Below are positions 37,557 to 47,499 of a DNA stretch of 64,000 nt, piece by piece (the first letter of the stretch is position 1; each line of letters begins with the position of its first letter). The stretch is from Bacteroidetes bacterium MedPE-SWsnd-G2 (lineage in GTDB: Bacteria > Bacteroidota > Bacteroidia > Flavobacteriales > Flavobacteriaceae), in NCBI GenBank assembly GCA_001874335.1, contig MPDE01000003.1, positions 124,001-188,000 on the forward strand. The letters are read 5' to 3'. The notes under the pieces were generated by a model. The model saw only the letters and a list, made by a program, of their open reading frames with translations, ran no database searches and was not told the origin of the DNA. The translations under genes were made by a program, and so were the position numbers.

Positions 37557-38270
37557 TTACATTTTTAAATAAAAATTTTTAACCAAATTTATGTAGTCTT
37601 CAGTGTATTGATGTCTTGATGTTTCGATAATTAATTCCGATTCAGATAGCTTTTCTTCCTGAAATGAAAATTCAATAAAACTTCTTTTAATTTCGGCAGT
37701 TGGGCTGCCTTTAACACGCATGATGCTGTTTGGAGTTAATCCATATTGTTGTCCGAGGCTTATCAGTTTGTCTTCTTCCTTAAACGGAATGACAACAGCA
37801 AATTTTCCAGTATCGGAAAGCAAGTTGGCAACGGCGTACATGAGATGCTCAAATGGCATAGCATCAGAAAACCTGGCTGTGTCTCTCTGCTCGTTATTAG
37901 ATTTAAAATCTTCGGTATAGAATGGTGGGTTGGATACAATTAAATCGTATTGATCGTCAATTTCTTCAACAAACTCTAATAATGAGGCATGGTAACAAAA
38001 TAATCGATCTCCCCATGGTGCTTTTTCAAAATTAGAAACACATTGTTCGTAAGCTTCAGTGTCAATTTCTAATCCGTCAATTACTTCGGCTTGGGATCTT
38101 TGTGCCAGCATTAAAGCAATAACACCTGTTCCTGCTCCAATATCTAAAATAGATTGCGGCTCGTGAGATACGCGGCTCCATGCGCCTAGTAATACGCCGT
38201 CAGTACCAATTTTCATGGCACAACGGTCTTGGTCTACACTAAATTCCTTAAACTTAAATTGTTTTGCCAT
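37557..38270 (-). CDS. trmN6: tRNA1(Val) adenine-N6 methyltransferase
   Basis: A 237-residue SAM-dependent methyltransferase that modifies A37 of tRNA1-Val in the E. coli homologue (YfiC/TrmN6). The SAM loop is ILDIGAGTGVIALMLAQR (about 41-58) and the N6-adenine catalytic motif is NPPF (about 119-122). The N-terminal FKEFSVDQDRCAMKIGTDGVLLGAW is typical of this family. It starts 7 bp after the rimM stop on the same strand. Confidence 0.9.
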   Translation of the reverse strand: MAKQFKFKEFSVDQDRCAMKIGTDGVLLGAWSRVSHEPQSILDIGAGTGVIALMLAQRSQAEVIDGLEIDTEAYEQCVSNFEKAPWGDRLFCYHASLLEFVEEIDDQYDLIVSNPPFYTEDFKSNNEQRDTARFSDAMPFEHLMYAVANLLSDTGKFAVVIPFKEEDKLISLGQQYGLTPNSIMRVKGSPTAEIKRSFIEFSFQEEKLSESELIIETSRHQYTEDYINLVKNFYLKM

Positions 38271-38276
38271 GAGTGA

Positions 38277-38801
38277 TTATAAGTATAAATCTATTAAGCC
38301 TTCGGGAGTATTTACATAAATAGACTTTTGGTCGCGATCTAAGTGATCAATGAATTCGTCATTCATCGGAATTAATATTTCGACACCATCTTTTTCGATT
38401 TCAAAAAGCGCTTGGGCTGTAAAGTCGTTGATTCCTGTTATGATACCAACTTCACCATAATTATTGTCTATAACTTTAAAGCCTATAACTTCATGGAAAT
38501 AAAATTTATTACCATCTAACTTTGGAAGTAATTCTAATGGAAGATAAATGTCGGTCTTTAAAAGAGAGTCTGCATCTGCTTCAGATTCTACATCTTCAAA
38601 CCTTACACGTAGTAATTCAGATTTATGAAGTTGAGATTCTGATATGAAAAACGGAACAAGATTTCCGCGTAATTCTATAAATACAGCATCTAAATTGTCG
38701 TAAAGTTCGGGTTGGTCTGTGTCAAGCTTAATAAGCAACTCGCCTTTAAAGCTATATTTTTTTACAATTTTACCTAGGTAAAAACAATCCTTTTTGTTCA
38801 T
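38277..38801 (-). CDS. rimM: 16S rRNA processing protein
   Basis: A 174-residue 30S maturation factor that binds S19 near the 16S 3' domain. The N-terminal RimM domain opens with FYLGKIVKKYSFKGELLIKLDTDQPE (about 7-32), and the PRC-barrel C-terminal part includes YFHEVIGFKVID. It follows rpsP on the same strand with an attenuator-like hairpin between them, the common order in bacteria. Confidence 0.95.
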   Translation of the reverse strand: MNKKDCFYLGKIVKKYSFKGELLIKLDTDQPELYDNLDAVFIELRGNLVPFFISESQLHKSELLRVRFEDVESEADADSLLKTDIYLPLELLPKLDGNKFYFHEVIGFKVIDNNYGEVGIITGINDFTAQALFEIEKDGVEILIPMNDEFIDHLDRDQKSIYVNTPEGLIDLYL

Positions 38802-38818
38802 AACGATTTAAAATAAAA

Positions 38819-38844
38819 AAACCCGGCAGTAAACTGCCAGGTTT
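38819..38844 (-). terminator. Terminator/attenuator between rpsP and rimM
   Basis: AAACC and GGCAGT (38819-38830) pair with ACTGCC and GGTTT (38833-38844), with one mismatch. On the minus strand it is followed by a long T-run, so part of the rpsP transcripts probably end here before rimM. Confidence 0.8.
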
Positions 38845-38865
38845 AAAAGTATAAAAACATTTGTT

Positions 38866-39411
38866 TTATTCTTCTTCTGTAGTTGCTTCTTCAGCCTCTT
38901 CAGATGCAGCTTCTTCTGCAGCTTTTTCAGCAGCAGCAGCTTCCGCTTCTGCAGCAGCTAAAACCTCAGCAGCAGCAGCTTCACGCTTAGCGTTAACTTC
39001 TTTTTCTGCTTCTAATGCTTTATTCTTAGCTTCTTCTTCAGCTTTAGATAAACCATCTTTTTTAGCTTCAACTTTTCCAGCTTTTTCTTCTAACCAAGCA
39101 GCAAATTTAGCTTCTGCTTGCTCTTCTGTTAAAGCTCCTTTTCTAACACCACCTGCAAGGTGATTTTTTAATAAAGCTCCTTTGTAAGACAAAATTGCTT
39201 TTGCCGTATCAGTAGGTTGCGCTCCATTTTGTAACCATTTTACAGCGCCATCAACATCTAATTCGATTGTTGCTGGGTTGATGTTTGGATTGTACATACC
39301 TAATTTTTCTAAGTATTTACCATCTCTTTTTGAGCGAGCATCTGCCGCTACGATCCAGTAATAAGGTTTTCCTTTTTTACCGTGTCTTTGTAATCTAATT
39401 TTAACTGACAT
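38866..39411 (-). CDS. rpsP: 30S ribosomal protein S16 with acidic tail
   Basis: Small-subunit ribosomal protein. The N-terminal 80 residues are standard S16 (MSVKIRLQRHGKKGKPYYWIVAAD). A further 100 residues form an Ala/Glu/Lys-rich extension, about residues 100-181. From memory such tails are common in Bacteroidota S16 and are probably flexible. It leads the rpsP-rimM-trmN6 group. Confidence 0.97.
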   Translation of the reverse strand: MSVKIRLQRHGKKGKPYYWIVAADARSKRDGKYLEKLGMYNPNINPATIELDVDGAVKWLQNGAQPTDTAKAILSYKGALLKNHLAGGVRKGALTEEQAEAKFAAWLEEKAGKVEAKKDGLSKAEEEAKNKALEAEKEVNAKREAAAAEVLAAAEAEAAAAEKAAEEAASEEAEEATTEEE

Positions 39412-39637
39412 AAAAATTAATTAGTGAGGTTCTCGACCTCTATTATTAATAAGTCTGCAAATGTACGATATTTTTTTTATTCGTAACATTTTTATATGTA
39501 TAGAGATTATTTCAATAATTATTATACTTTTGGCAATCTTATAGCGTTTTAAGTGTGGTTTTAATAGTGTTTTATGCCATTAGCTCTCATTTGTCGCAAT
39601 AAGTCTAACTGTTATAGTCAATTAAATAATAATTTAC

Positions 39638-40915
39638 ATGAAACGAATAGCCCTTTTTCTTGTAGCTCTAGTTACTTTGGTGAGTTGTGGGGATGAAATT
39701 GAATTTAATACGCCTGCTTTGCAAGCGAATAAAGAATACGATTTCTGGAAAGCTAAATACTTTAGTGCTAGTATTAACGATAGTGGATATTTAACTATTT
39801 CTGGTGGCAACGCTGCCGAAACTGTAGCCTTAACTGTACCAACAGTTTTAGAAGGAACTTATGTTTTTGGAGATGTTAACTCAATGGAGGCTCGTTTTGA
39901 AAATGCTCAAGGAACCGTTTTTAGTACTAATAATAGACCTGCATCTTCAGTATCTATTTACCCAGAATATGGAGAGATCGTTATAGAATCTATTGACTAT
40001 GTGAATGCTTCTTTTACCGGTACATTTCACTTTTTAGCTTTTAATGAAGCTGGAAATAACTCAATTGGGTTTAATGAAGGTGTGTTTTATCAAATTCCTT
40101 TAACATCTGGAAGTTTCCCTAGTGCAGTTTACACTTGTGATGATGCTATTGCTAATACTCAAAATGTCTTAGCGAACTTGGCTCTTGTAGATATGAGTGA
40201 TAGTGATGCTTACGAAGTAGCGTGTAACACCTATGTAGCGGCTTTAGAAAATCAGAAAAACTATTGTGGTGATGTAGATGGTGCAATTCAAGATATTATT
40301 GATGGGTTAAACAATTGTCAGTTGCCATGTGAGCAAGCTGAGATTAATAGAGCTGCAGCTCAAATTGAGTTTGAAAACGCATCTATAGGAAACTATACGG
40401 AACGTTGTGCAAACTATTTATTTTATTTAACCGAACAAATGGAGTTCTGTGGTGATGAAGACGGATCGATTCAAATTATTATTGATGCGTTGAATTGTGC
40501 AGATGATGATAATGATGGAATTCCGACTATTTATGAAGACTTTAATGGTGACGGCGATATAACTAACGATGATATTGATGCAGATGGTATCCCAAATTAT
40601 TTAGATAATGATGATGATGGTGATGGCGTTTTGACAGCTGACGAACAATTAGATATAGACGGAAACCCGATTGATTCTGATGGTGATGGTGATGTCGATT
40701 TCTTAGATAATGACGATGACGGCGATGGTATTCTTTCTATGTATGAAACTGGAAATACTGATGGAGATACTTTAGATGATTATTTAGATGCAGACGACGA
40801 CGACGACGGTATATTAACCAGTGCAGAAAACGCCGATCCTAACGGAGATGGTGATCCTGCAGATGCTATCGATACTGATGCAGACGGTATTCCTGATTAT
40901 TTAGATGACATGTAA
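39638..40915 (+). CDS. Lipoprotein with duplicated Cys module and Asp-rich repeats
   Basis: A 425-residue lipoprotein (signal peptide, lipobox LVSC, Cys17). Residues about 20-165 form a beta-rich domain. Two copies of a 60-70-residue module follow (about 166-230 and 231-285), each with paired cysteines and ending in [19 protein letters not shown] or [18 protein letters not shown]. The last 140 residues are calcium-binding-type DxDxDG repeats (thrombospondin type 3-like) ending in PDYLDDM. It has no T9SS tail, so surface attachment would rely on the lipid anchor. The duplicated Cys module is not a family I recognise. Confidence 0.8.
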   Translation: MKRIALFLVALVTLVSCGDEIEFNTPALQANKEYDFWKAKYFSASINDSGYLTISGGNAAETVALTVPTVLEGTYVFGDVNSMEARFENAQGTVFSTNNRPASSVSIYPEYGEIVIESIDYVNASFTGTFHFLAFNEAGNNSIGFNEGVFYQIPLTSGSFPSAVYTCDDAIANTQNVLANLALVDMSDSDAYEVACNTYVAALENQKNYCGDVDGAIQDIIDGLNNCQLPCEQAEINRAAAQIEFENASIGNYTERCANYLFYLTEQMEFCGDEDGSIQIIIDALNCADDDNDGIPTIYEDFNGDGDITNDDIDADGIPNYLDNDDDGDGVLTADEQLDIDGNPIDSDGDGDVDFLDNDDDGDGILSMYETGNTDGDTLDDYLDADDDDDGILTSAENADPNGDGDPADAIDTDADGIPDYLDDM

Positions 40916-40938
40916 TATATACTTTAAAATACATTTAA

Positions 40939-40969
40939 AAAAAGCAACCTAAACAAGGTTGCTTTTTTT
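40939..40969 (+). terminator. Terminator of the Asp-rich lipoprotein gene
   Basis: AAAAAGCAACCT (40939-40950) pairs perfectly with AGGTTGCTTTTT (40956-40967) over a 5-base loop, ending in a T-run. Confidence 0.9.
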
Positions 40970-40984
40970 GTTTATAATTGTTCG

Positions 40985-40992
40985 TAACTTTG
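40985..40992 (+). promoter_or_regulatory. -7 element TAACTTTG before dnaE
   Basis: TAACTTTG is an exact TAnnTTTG match about 62 bp before the dnaE ATG. The nearest upstream TTTG is only 14 bp away. Confidence 0.45.
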
Positions 40993-41053
40993 CAAAATGT
41001 CAGTCTTAATTTTTGTTATTTTTAACTGACTTATTCTTCGATAAAACACCTAT

Positions 41054-44000
41054 ATGTACTTAATATTCGATACCGAAACTACGGGATTACCAAAACGTTG
41101 GGATGCACCAATTACCGATGTAGAAAACTGGCCAAGATGTATTCAAATTGCATGGCAGTTGCATGATGATATGGGTAATGTTGTAGAGCATCAAGATTAT
41201 TTGGTGACTCCAGATGGGTTTAATATTCCGTATGATGCAGAGAAGATCCACGGCATTTCAACAGAGTTGGCAGCTGAGCAAGGAATTTCAATTATTGAGG
41301 TATTAGAGAAATTTAATAAAGCCTTAAGTCAAACCAAATTTGTTGTTGGGCAAAATGTAAAGTTTGATTTAAATATAATGGGAGCCGAATTTGAAAGGCT
41401 TCAAATGGAGAATATATTACAGGATTTACCTGTATTGGATACCTGTACAGAGCATACCGCAAATTTGTGTAAAATCCCTGGTGGTAGAGGGGGAAGATTT
41501 AAACTGCCGACATTAACAGAGCTTCATGAGTTTTTGTTTAATGCTCCTTTCGCAGAAGCGCATAATGCAACAGCCGATGTTGAGGCTACAACCAGATGTT
41601 TTTTAGAACTTATCAGGTTACAGCAATTTACTAAGGAACAGTTGGATGTTGAACCGGATTATTTTACAAACTTCAAGTCAAAAAATCCTGCAACAATCCA
41701 GTTAATTGGATTGAAACATATTAATCTGAAACGCGAAAGTGCTAAGATTAATGAGCGATTGCAAAAGGCGCAACAGAGTGATGTTTCAACTATTGATAGA
41801 GATGCAAATATTGCTCAGTTAAATGACGTTGAATACGCACATTTACATAACCATTCTCAGTTTTCGGTATTACAATCTACTATAAACATTAAGGCTTTAG
41901 TTAGCGTTGCTGCAAAACGAAACCAGAATGCAGTTGCTATAACCGATCATGCAAATATGATGGGTGCATTTCATTTTGTAAATGCAATTAGTGGTCATAA
42001 TAAAGGGGTTAAAGCACGAAACGAGGAGGCAATTGAGAGAGGGGAGGAGCCAAAAGAAAAAGAGATAAAGCCAATTGTTGGTTGTGAGTTTTTTGTATGT
42101 GAAAACCATTTAGATAAAACCAGAAAGGATAATGGATATCAAATTGTTTTGCTCGCAAAAAACAAAAATGGATACCACAACTTGGCAAAATTGTCATCCC
42201 ATGCTTTCACAGATGGGTTTTACTATGTGCCTCGAATAGATAAAAAATTAATAGAACAATATAAAGAAGATGTGATTGTGCTAACCGGAAACTTATACGG
42301 TGAAGTACCATCAAAAGTATTAAATGTAGGCGAATCTCAGGCTGAAGAAGCTTTAGTTTGGTGGAAATCTCAATTTGGAGAAGATCTCTACATCGAGTTA
42401 ATGCGACACAATCAAGAAGATGAAAATCGTGTAAATAAAGTACTAATTGAATTTTCAAAAAAGCATAATGTAAAATGTGTTGCCACTAATAACACCTATT
42501 ATGCCGATAAATCTGATGCTAATGCACATGATATCTTATTATGTGTAAAAGATGGAGAAAAACAATCCACACCTATAGGCCGAGGAAGAGGCTATAGATA
42601 CGGGATGCCAAACCAAGAGTATTATTTTAAGTCGTCAGACGAAATGAAATCTTTGTTTGCTGATTTCCCTGAAGCTATTATTAATGTTGAAGAAGTTGTT
42701 GGAAAAATAGAACCCTTTGTATTAGCAAGGGATGTTTTATTACCAAAATTCGATATACCTGAGCAGTTCATGCACGCCGAAGATGAGGTTGATGGAGGAA
42801 AAAGAGGTGAAAATGCCTTTTTAAAACACATCACCTACGAAGGAGCTAAAATTAGGTATGGCGAGATTACTGAAGAAATAAAAGAGCGTCTTGATTTTGA
42901 GTTAGACGTAATTGAAAAAACAGGTTACCCAGGTTATTTTCTAATTGTAGAAGATTTTATTAGGGAAGCCCGGAAAATGGATGTCTCAGTGGGGCCAGGT
43001 CGTGGATCTGCGGCAGGGTCGGTAGTTGCCTTCTGTTTGTGGATTACTAATATCGATCCCATGAAGTACAATTTACTTTTTGAGCGTTTCTTGAATCCGG
43101 ATCGTGTAAGTATGCCCGATATTGATATTGATTTTGATGATGAAGGGCGTGGTCGAGTTATGGATTATGTAATTGAAAAGTATGGTGCGAATCAAGTAGC
43201 TCAAATTATTACTTACGGTACCATGGCTGCAAAATCTTCAATTAGAGATACAGCAAGGGTGTTAGATCTGCCATTATTTGATGCCGATAGGATAGCTAAG
43301 CTAATCCCAAATATGTCTAAGTTAAATAAGATTTTTGGATTAGATGAAAAAGGATTAAAAGAAAAGTTTAGATCAGAGGAATTAGAGAAAGTTAATGAGC
43401 TAATTGCTATAAGTGAAGGTAAGGGATTAGAAGCCGAAACCTTGAATCTTGCCAGGTCTTTAGAAGGTTCGGTTAGGAATACAGGGATACACGCCTGCGG
43501 TGTAATTATTACGCCAGATGATATTACAAAGTTTGTCCCCGTTTCTCTCGCAAAAGATTCTGATTTATATGTAACTCAGTTTGATAACTCGGTAGTAGAA
43601 TCGGCAGGGTTGCTAAAAATGGATTTCTTAGGGTTGAAAACATTAACCCTAATTAAGGATACGGTTAAAATTGTTAAAGCTAAGCATGATATTGATCTCG
43701 ACCCAGAGAATTTTCCTTTGGATGATGTAAAGACCTATGAACTCTTTCAAAGAGGTGAAACGGTAGGGGTGTTTCAATATGAATCTCCAGGGATGCAAAA
43801 GCACATGAAGGATTTAAAACCTACGGTGTTTGATGATTTGATTGCAATGAATGCCCTGTACCGTCCAGGTCCAATGGAATATATACCAAGTTTTATTAGA
43901 AGAAAGCACGGTGATGAAGAGATAGAGTACGATTTACCAGCCATGGAAGAGTACTTGAAGGAGACGTATGGTATTACGGTTTATCAAGAGCAGGTAATGC

Positions 44001-45439
44001 TATTGTCGCAAAAACTGGCAGATTTTACAAAAGGTGAAGCCGATGTTTTGCGTAAAGCAATGGGTAAGAAGCAGATTGCAGTACTTGATAAAATGAAGCC
44101 TAAGTTTATTGATCAGGCTGGTGCAAAAGGTCACGACAAAAAGAAGCTCGAGAAAATTTGGAAAGACTGGGAAGCCTTTGCAAGTTATGCCTTTAATAAA
44201 TCGCACTCCACATGTTATGCGTGGATTGCCTATCAAACGGCTTATTTAAAAGCGCATTACCCGGCAGAATATATGGCGGCAGTACTGTCTAATAATATGA
44301 ACGATATTAAGCAGGTTACCTTTTTTATGGAAGAGTGTAAGCGCATGAAACTTAATGTTCTTGGGCCGGATGTAAACGAGTCGTATTACAAATTTTCTGT
44401 AAACCAAGATAACGCCGTTAGGTTCGGTATGGGGGCCATTAAAGGCGTTGGGCATGGCGCCGTGATGACCATTGTAAATAACAGGAAAAAAGAAGGGCAT
44501 TTTAAATCAATATTTGATTTGTCAAAACGTATTGATTTAAGAGCTGCTAATAAAAAAGCGTTTGAAAACTTAGCGCTTGCTGGAGGATTTGATTGCTTTT
44601 CTGATACACATAGATCTCAATATTTTCACGATGAAGGTGATGGAATTACTTTTTTAGAGAAGGCCATAAAATACGGACATAAACATCAGGAAAATGAGAA
44701 TTCTGCTCAAGTTAGTTTGTTTGGAGCTTCGAGTGAAGTTCAAATAGCAGAGCCAATTGTACCACCATGCGAAGAGTGGGGTACAATGGAGAAATTGTCA
44801 AGGGAAAGAGAAGTTGTCGGAATTTATATTTCTGGACATCCATTAGATGATTTTAGAGTTGAAATGAAAAACTTCTGTAATGCAGATGTGGCTTGTTTTT
44901 CTAATCTCGAACACTATGTAAACAGAGATTTAACCTTTGGAGGTGTGGTGACTACAGTAATTCATCGTGTGAGTAAGCAAGGAAAAGGCTGGGGGATGTT
45001 TACTGTTGAAGATTATAATAGTAGCCATGAATTCAGAATCTTTGGGGAAGATTACTTAAAGTTTAGACACTTTTTTGTTGAAAATTCATTTGTACATGTC
45101 AAGGCATTTGTTCGCGAAGGCTGGGTAAATAAAGATACTGGCAAGAAAAGTGAGCCGAGAATTCAGTTTAATGGATTTCAATTGCTTCATGATGTGATGG
45201 ATCAATATGCAAGGAAAATTTCAATTCAATTAGATATAAGAGATTTGAAAGAAGGTAAAATTAGAAAAATGCAACACCTATTTAAAATCCATGAAGGAAG
45301 TAAGATTCTCAATTTTGAGGTGTTTGATAACGACGAAAGAATCAAAATAGAAATGTTGAGTAGAAAGCAGAAAGTAAATATAACAAATGAGCTTCTAAAT
45401 GCTTTAAGGGAAGAAGATTTGATGTATAAGTTGAATTAA
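41054..45439 (+). CDS. dnaE: DNA polymerase III alpha subunit with N-terminal exonuclease
   Basis: Replicative polymerase of 1461 residues. An N-terminal DnaQ-like 3'-5' exonuclease (about 1-180) shows FDTETTG and HNATADVEATT, so proofreading is fused to synthesis. A PHP domain follows (about 265-: YAHLHNHSQFSVLQ, AITDHANMMGAFHF). The polymerase core contains PGRGSAAGSVVAFCL and the catalytic PDIDIDFDDEGRGRV. C-terminal helix-hairpin-helix and OB-fold regions follow. The fused exonuclease is, from memory, normal for Bacteroidota. It is monocistronic, with its own -7 element. Confidence 0.96.
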   Translation: MYLIFDTETTGLPKRWDAPITDVENWPRCIQIAWQLHDDMGNVVEHQDYLVTPDGFNIPYDAEKIHGISTELAAEQGISIIEVLEKFNKALSQTKFVVGQNVKFDLNIMGAEFERLQMENILQDLPVLDTCTEHTANLCKIPGGRGGRFKLPTLTELHEFLFNAPFAEAHNATADVEATTRCFLELIRLQQFTKEQLDVEPDYFTNFKSKNPATIQLIGLKHINLKRESAKINERLQKAQQSDVSTIDRDANIAQLNDVEYAHLHNHSQFSVLQSTINIKALVSVAAKRNQNAVAITDHANMMGAFHFVNAISGHNKGVKARNEEAIERGEEPKEKEIKPIVGCEFFVCENHLDKTRKDNGYQIVLLAKNKNGYHNLAKLSSHAFTDGFYYVPRIDKKLIEQYKEDVIVLTGNLYGEVPSKVLNVGESQAEEALVWWKSQFGEDLYIELMRHNQEDENRVNKVLIEFSKKHNVKCVATNNTYYADKSDANAHDILLCVKDGEKQSTPIGRGRGYRYGMPNQEYYFKSSDEMKSLFADFPEAIINVEEVVGKIEPFVLARDVLLPKFDIPEQFMHAEDEVDGGKRGENAFLKHITYEGAKIRYGEITEEIKERLDFELDVIEKTGYPGYFLIVEDFIREARKMDVSVGPGRGSAAGSVVAFCLWITNIDPMKYNLLFERFLNPDRVSMPDIDIDFDDEGRGRVMDYVIEKYGANQVAQIITYGTMAAKSSIRDTARVLDLPLFDADRIAKLIPNMSKLNKIFGLDEKGLKEKFRSEELEKVNELIAISEGKGLEAETLNLARSLEGSVRNTGIHACGVIITPDDITKFVPVSLAKDSDLYVTQFDNSVVESAGLLKMDFLGLKTLTLIKDTVKIVKAKHDIDLDPENFPLDDVKTYELFQRGETVGVFQYESPGMQKHMKDLKPTVFDDLIAMNALYRPGPMEYIPSFIRRKHGDEEIEYDLPAMEEYLKETYGITVYQEQVMLLSQKLADFTKGEADVLRKAMGKKQIAVLDKMKPKFIDQAGAKGHDKKKLEKIWKDWEAFASYAFNKSHSTCYAWIAYQTAYLKAHYPAEYMAAVLSNNMNDIKQVTFFMEECKRMKLNVLGPDVNESYYKFSVNQDNAVRFGMGAIKGVGHGAVMTIVNNRKKEGHFKSIFDLSKRIDLRAANKKAFENLALAGGFDCFSDTHRSQYFHDEGDGITFLEKAIKYGHKHQENENSAQVSLFGASSEVQIAEPIVPPCEEWGTMEKLSREREVVGIYISGHPLDDFRVEMKNFCNADVACFSNLEHYVNRDLTFGGVVTTVIHRVSKQGKGWGMFTVEDYNSSHEFRIFGEDYLKFRHFFVENSFVHVKAFVREGWVNKDTGKKSEPRIQFNGFQLLHDVMDQYARKISIQLDIRDLKEGKIRKMQHLFKIHEGSKILNFEVFDNDERIKIEMLSRKQKVNITNELLNALREEDLMYKLN

Positions 45440-45518
45440 TTCGGAAGGTATTTATACTGTCAATTTAGGCATAAATAAAACAAATTGTCAGTCTGTAAGC
45501 TTTGGAATAAATTTTGAC

Positions 45519-45526
45519 TAAGTTTG
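45519..45526 (+). promoter_or_regulatory. -7 element TAAGTTTG before trxA
   Basis: TAAGTTTG matches TAnnTTTG and lies about 40 bp before the trxA ATG. A TTTG at 45501-45504 is closer than the preferred spacing. Confidence 0.45.
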
Positions 45527-45565
45527 CATAACAATTAGAATTAAACATATAATAAAAATAATATT

Positions 45566-45883
45566 ATGGCATTAGAAATAACTGACGCGACGTTCGAAGA
45601 AACAGTATTAAAAAGCGACAAGCCTGTAGTAGTTGATTTTTGGGCTGCTTGGTGTGGGCCTTGTAGAATGGTAGGGCCAATCATTGATCAAATTGGTGAA
45701 GAGTATGATGGAAAAGCTGTAGTAGGAAAGGTAGATGTAGATGCTAACCAAGAATTTGCTGCAAAATATGGCGTTCGTAATATTCCAACGGTATTGGTTT
45801 TTCAAAACGGAGAAGTTGTAGGAAGACAAGTTGGTGTAGCTCCAAAAAATGCTTATACTGATGCAATCGATTCGCTTTTATAA
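45566..45883 (+). CDS. trxA: Thioredoxin
   Basis: A 105-residue cytoplasmic thioredoxin with the canonical WCGPC active site (Cys30, Cys33) and the cis-Pro segment RNIPTVLVF (about 72-80). It has its own -7 element and a strong terminator, so it is expressed alone. The short length and lack of signal peptide fit the general cytosolic disulfide reductase. Confidence 0.97.
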   Translation: MALEITDATFEETVLKSDKPVVVDFWAAWCGPCRMVGPIIDQIGEEYDGKAVVGKVDVDANQEFAAKYGVRNIPTVLVFQNGEVVGRQVGVAPKNAYTDAIDSLL

Positions 45884-45904
45884 TCGATTACTTTAAAGAA
45901 TTTT

Positions 45905-45936
45905 AAAAAGGTTTGCTAATACGGCAAACCTTTTTT
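45905..45936 (+). terminator. trxA terminator
   Basis: AAAAAGGTTTGC (45905-45916) pairs perfectly with GCAAACCTTTTT (45924-45935) over a 7-base loop. Confidence 0.9.
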
Positions 45937-45949
45937 AGTTTAGACTGCT

Positions 45950-46879
45950 ATGGATGTAAAAAGCGAATTAAATAAAACGGGAGGATTTAAGAATCTTGAG
46001 TTACTAGCTAAACAGGTAGTAGAAGGGTTTATTGCTGGAATGCATAAAAGTCCGTTTCATGGGTTTTCTGCCGAATTCGCTGAGCATAAAATTTATAATC
46101 AAGGGGAAAGTACAAGGCATATTGATTGGAAACTATTTGCCAAAACCGATAAGCTTTATACTAAACGCTTTGATGAGGAAACCAATTTAAGGTGTCATTT
46201 GATTATTGACAATAGTAGTTCTATGCATTACCCTGCAAAGCCGTCGTATACTATTGATAATTTGAATAAAATTTCATTTTCGGTATTGGCAGCAGCTGCT
46301 TTGATGAAAATGCTTAAAAAGCAGCGAGACGCAGTTGGTTTAAGTGTGTATAGCGATAATTACGAGTATTATGCTCCAGAAAAAGGGAGTGAACGTCATC
46401 ATCAAATGCTATATGATCAATTAAATTCAATTTTAAAGCAACCAAAGGTAGATAGTAATACAAAAACCTATACCTATTTACATCAAATAGCAGAAAACAT
46501 ACATCGGCGTTCACTTATATTTTTGTTTACCGATATGTTTCAAACAGACGTTAACGATAAGGCGCTTTTTGATGCGTTAAGGCATTTAAAACATAACAAG
46601 CATGAAGTTGTCGTGTTTCATGTTTTAGACAAATCAAAAGAGGTAAATTTTGATTTTGATAATGCACCAAGAAAGTTTATTGATGTCGAAACTAAAGAGG
46701 TTATAAATGTTTATCCCGAAACTATAAAAGAAAATTATAAAGCGGCAGTGACAACTTATATCTCTGAGTTGAGAAATAAATGCGGACAGTATAAAATAAA
46801 ATATGTAGAAGTTGATATAAACTCTTCTTTTGATAAAGTACTGACTACCTTTATGGTAGAGCGACATAAGTTTAGTTAG
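45950..46879 (+). CDS. DUF58 domain protein
   Basis: A 309-residue protein with the DUF58 signature: YNQGESTRHIDWKLFAKTDKLYTKRFDEETN (about 45-80) and a von Willebrand A-like LIIDNSSSMHY (about 84-94). DUF58 proteins usually work with MoxR ATPases, but no moxR gene is in the window. Here the gene stands between the trxA terminator and tRNA-Asp. Its function is unknown; it may act as a chaperone-like partner in envelope assembly. Confidence 0.88.
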   Translation: MDVKSELNKTGGFKNLELLAKQVVEGFIAGMHKSPFHGFSAEFAEHKIYNQGESTRHIDWKLFAKTDKLYTKRFDEETNLRCHLIIDNSSSMHYPAKPSYTIDNLNKISFSVLAAAALMKMLKKQRDAVGLSVYSDNYEYYAPEKGSERHHQMLYDQLNSILKQPKVDSNTKTYTYLHQIAENIHRRSLIFLFTDMFQTDVNDKALFDALRHLKHNKHEVVVFHVLDKSKEVNFDFDNAPRKFIDVETKEVINVYPETIKENYKAAVTTYISELRNKCGQYKIKYVEVDINSSFDKVLTTFMVERHKFS

Positions 46880-46911
46880 CTAATTTTTTTTAAATATTTT
46901 TCTAAAAAATG

Positions 46912-46942
46912 TTTGGGAAATCAAAAATGGGGTGTATATTTG
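46912..46942 (+). promoter_or_regulatory. tRNA-Asp promoter TTTG-N19-TATATTTG
   Basis: TTTG (46912-46915) lies exactly 19 bp before TATATTTG (46935-46942), a full match to the Bacteroidota housekeeping promoter, and 18 bp before the tRNA. It is the best promoter match in the window. Confidence 0.85.
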
Positions 46943-46960
46943 CAACCGCAATAACGCAAC

Positions 46961-47034
46961 GGTTTGGTAGTTCAGTTGGTTAGAATACCTGCCTGTCACG
47001 CAGGGGGTCGCGGGTTCGAGTCCCGTCCAGACCG
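46961..47034 (+). tRNA. tRNA-Asp (GTC)
   Basis: A 74-base cloverleaf. The acceptor arm GGTTTGG pairs with CCAGACC (47027-47033) with one G-U pair, and the discriminator is G47034. The anticodon stem CCTGC/GCAGG encloses loop CTGTCAC with anticodon GTC at 46995-46997, and the T arm is GCGGG-TTCGAGT-CCCGT with one G-U pair. The 3' CCA is not encoded. Confidence 0.97.
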
Positions 47035-47045
47035 CAAGATTGCCT

Positions 47046-47075
47046 AAAAGCTTCAACTGAGTTGGAGCTTTTTTT
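47046..47075 (+). terminator. tRNA-Asp terminator
   Basis: AAAAGCTTCAAC (47046-47057) pairs with GTTGGAGCTTTT (47061-47072) with one G-U pair, followed by a T-run, 12 bases after the tRNA. Confidence 0.88.
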
Positions 47076-47499
47076 GGCGCAAAGATTTAGTTGTGTTGTT
47101 TGATAGACTTAATTGTTTATCAATGGTTTAGTAGTTAAACCGATGGAAAGCTTTCCTTTTTTCTTTTTTTGAAAATTGGGATGCTTTTTTGTTTTATAGT
47201 AATTTGTGCTACTAAATTATTAGAAGTTTCTATAATCTTCCCATAAGTACTATTTCAGAAGTGTGAAAATGTTACAATTTAATCTTAAAACATTGTTAAT
47301 CAGTTTGGTGTAATGTGGTGGGGTAAAAAGGAGGATATTGTGTTAATATTGCTGTCAATTCGATTATGTTAAAGTTTTATGTCAAAACACTATTTTTGTG
47401 TATTTCATCGATAATTTAAGATGTTTTAACCGAAAAAAAGCAGTAACTTGCACCTGATAAATAAGATATTAAGCCCTAATTCTTACTAAATTTATTGAA
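47076..47499 (+). other. Leader region of the EPS-like operon, no gene seen
   Basis: About 420 AT-rich bases without a convincing reading frame. Near its 3' end is a block shared with 55.4 kb: TGTTTTAAC (47422-47430), AGCAGT (47439-47444) and AAGCCCTAA (47471-47479). TAACTTG follows AGCAG and may serve as a -7 element. The first gene starts at TTG 47500. Nothing else is recognised here. Confidence 0.5.

Noticed and set aside
38861-39163. Ala/Ser-rich reading frame opposite rpsP
   Set aside because: It is the antisense of the Ala/Glu-rich tail of S16. Its composition follows from GCA/GCT codons on the other strand.
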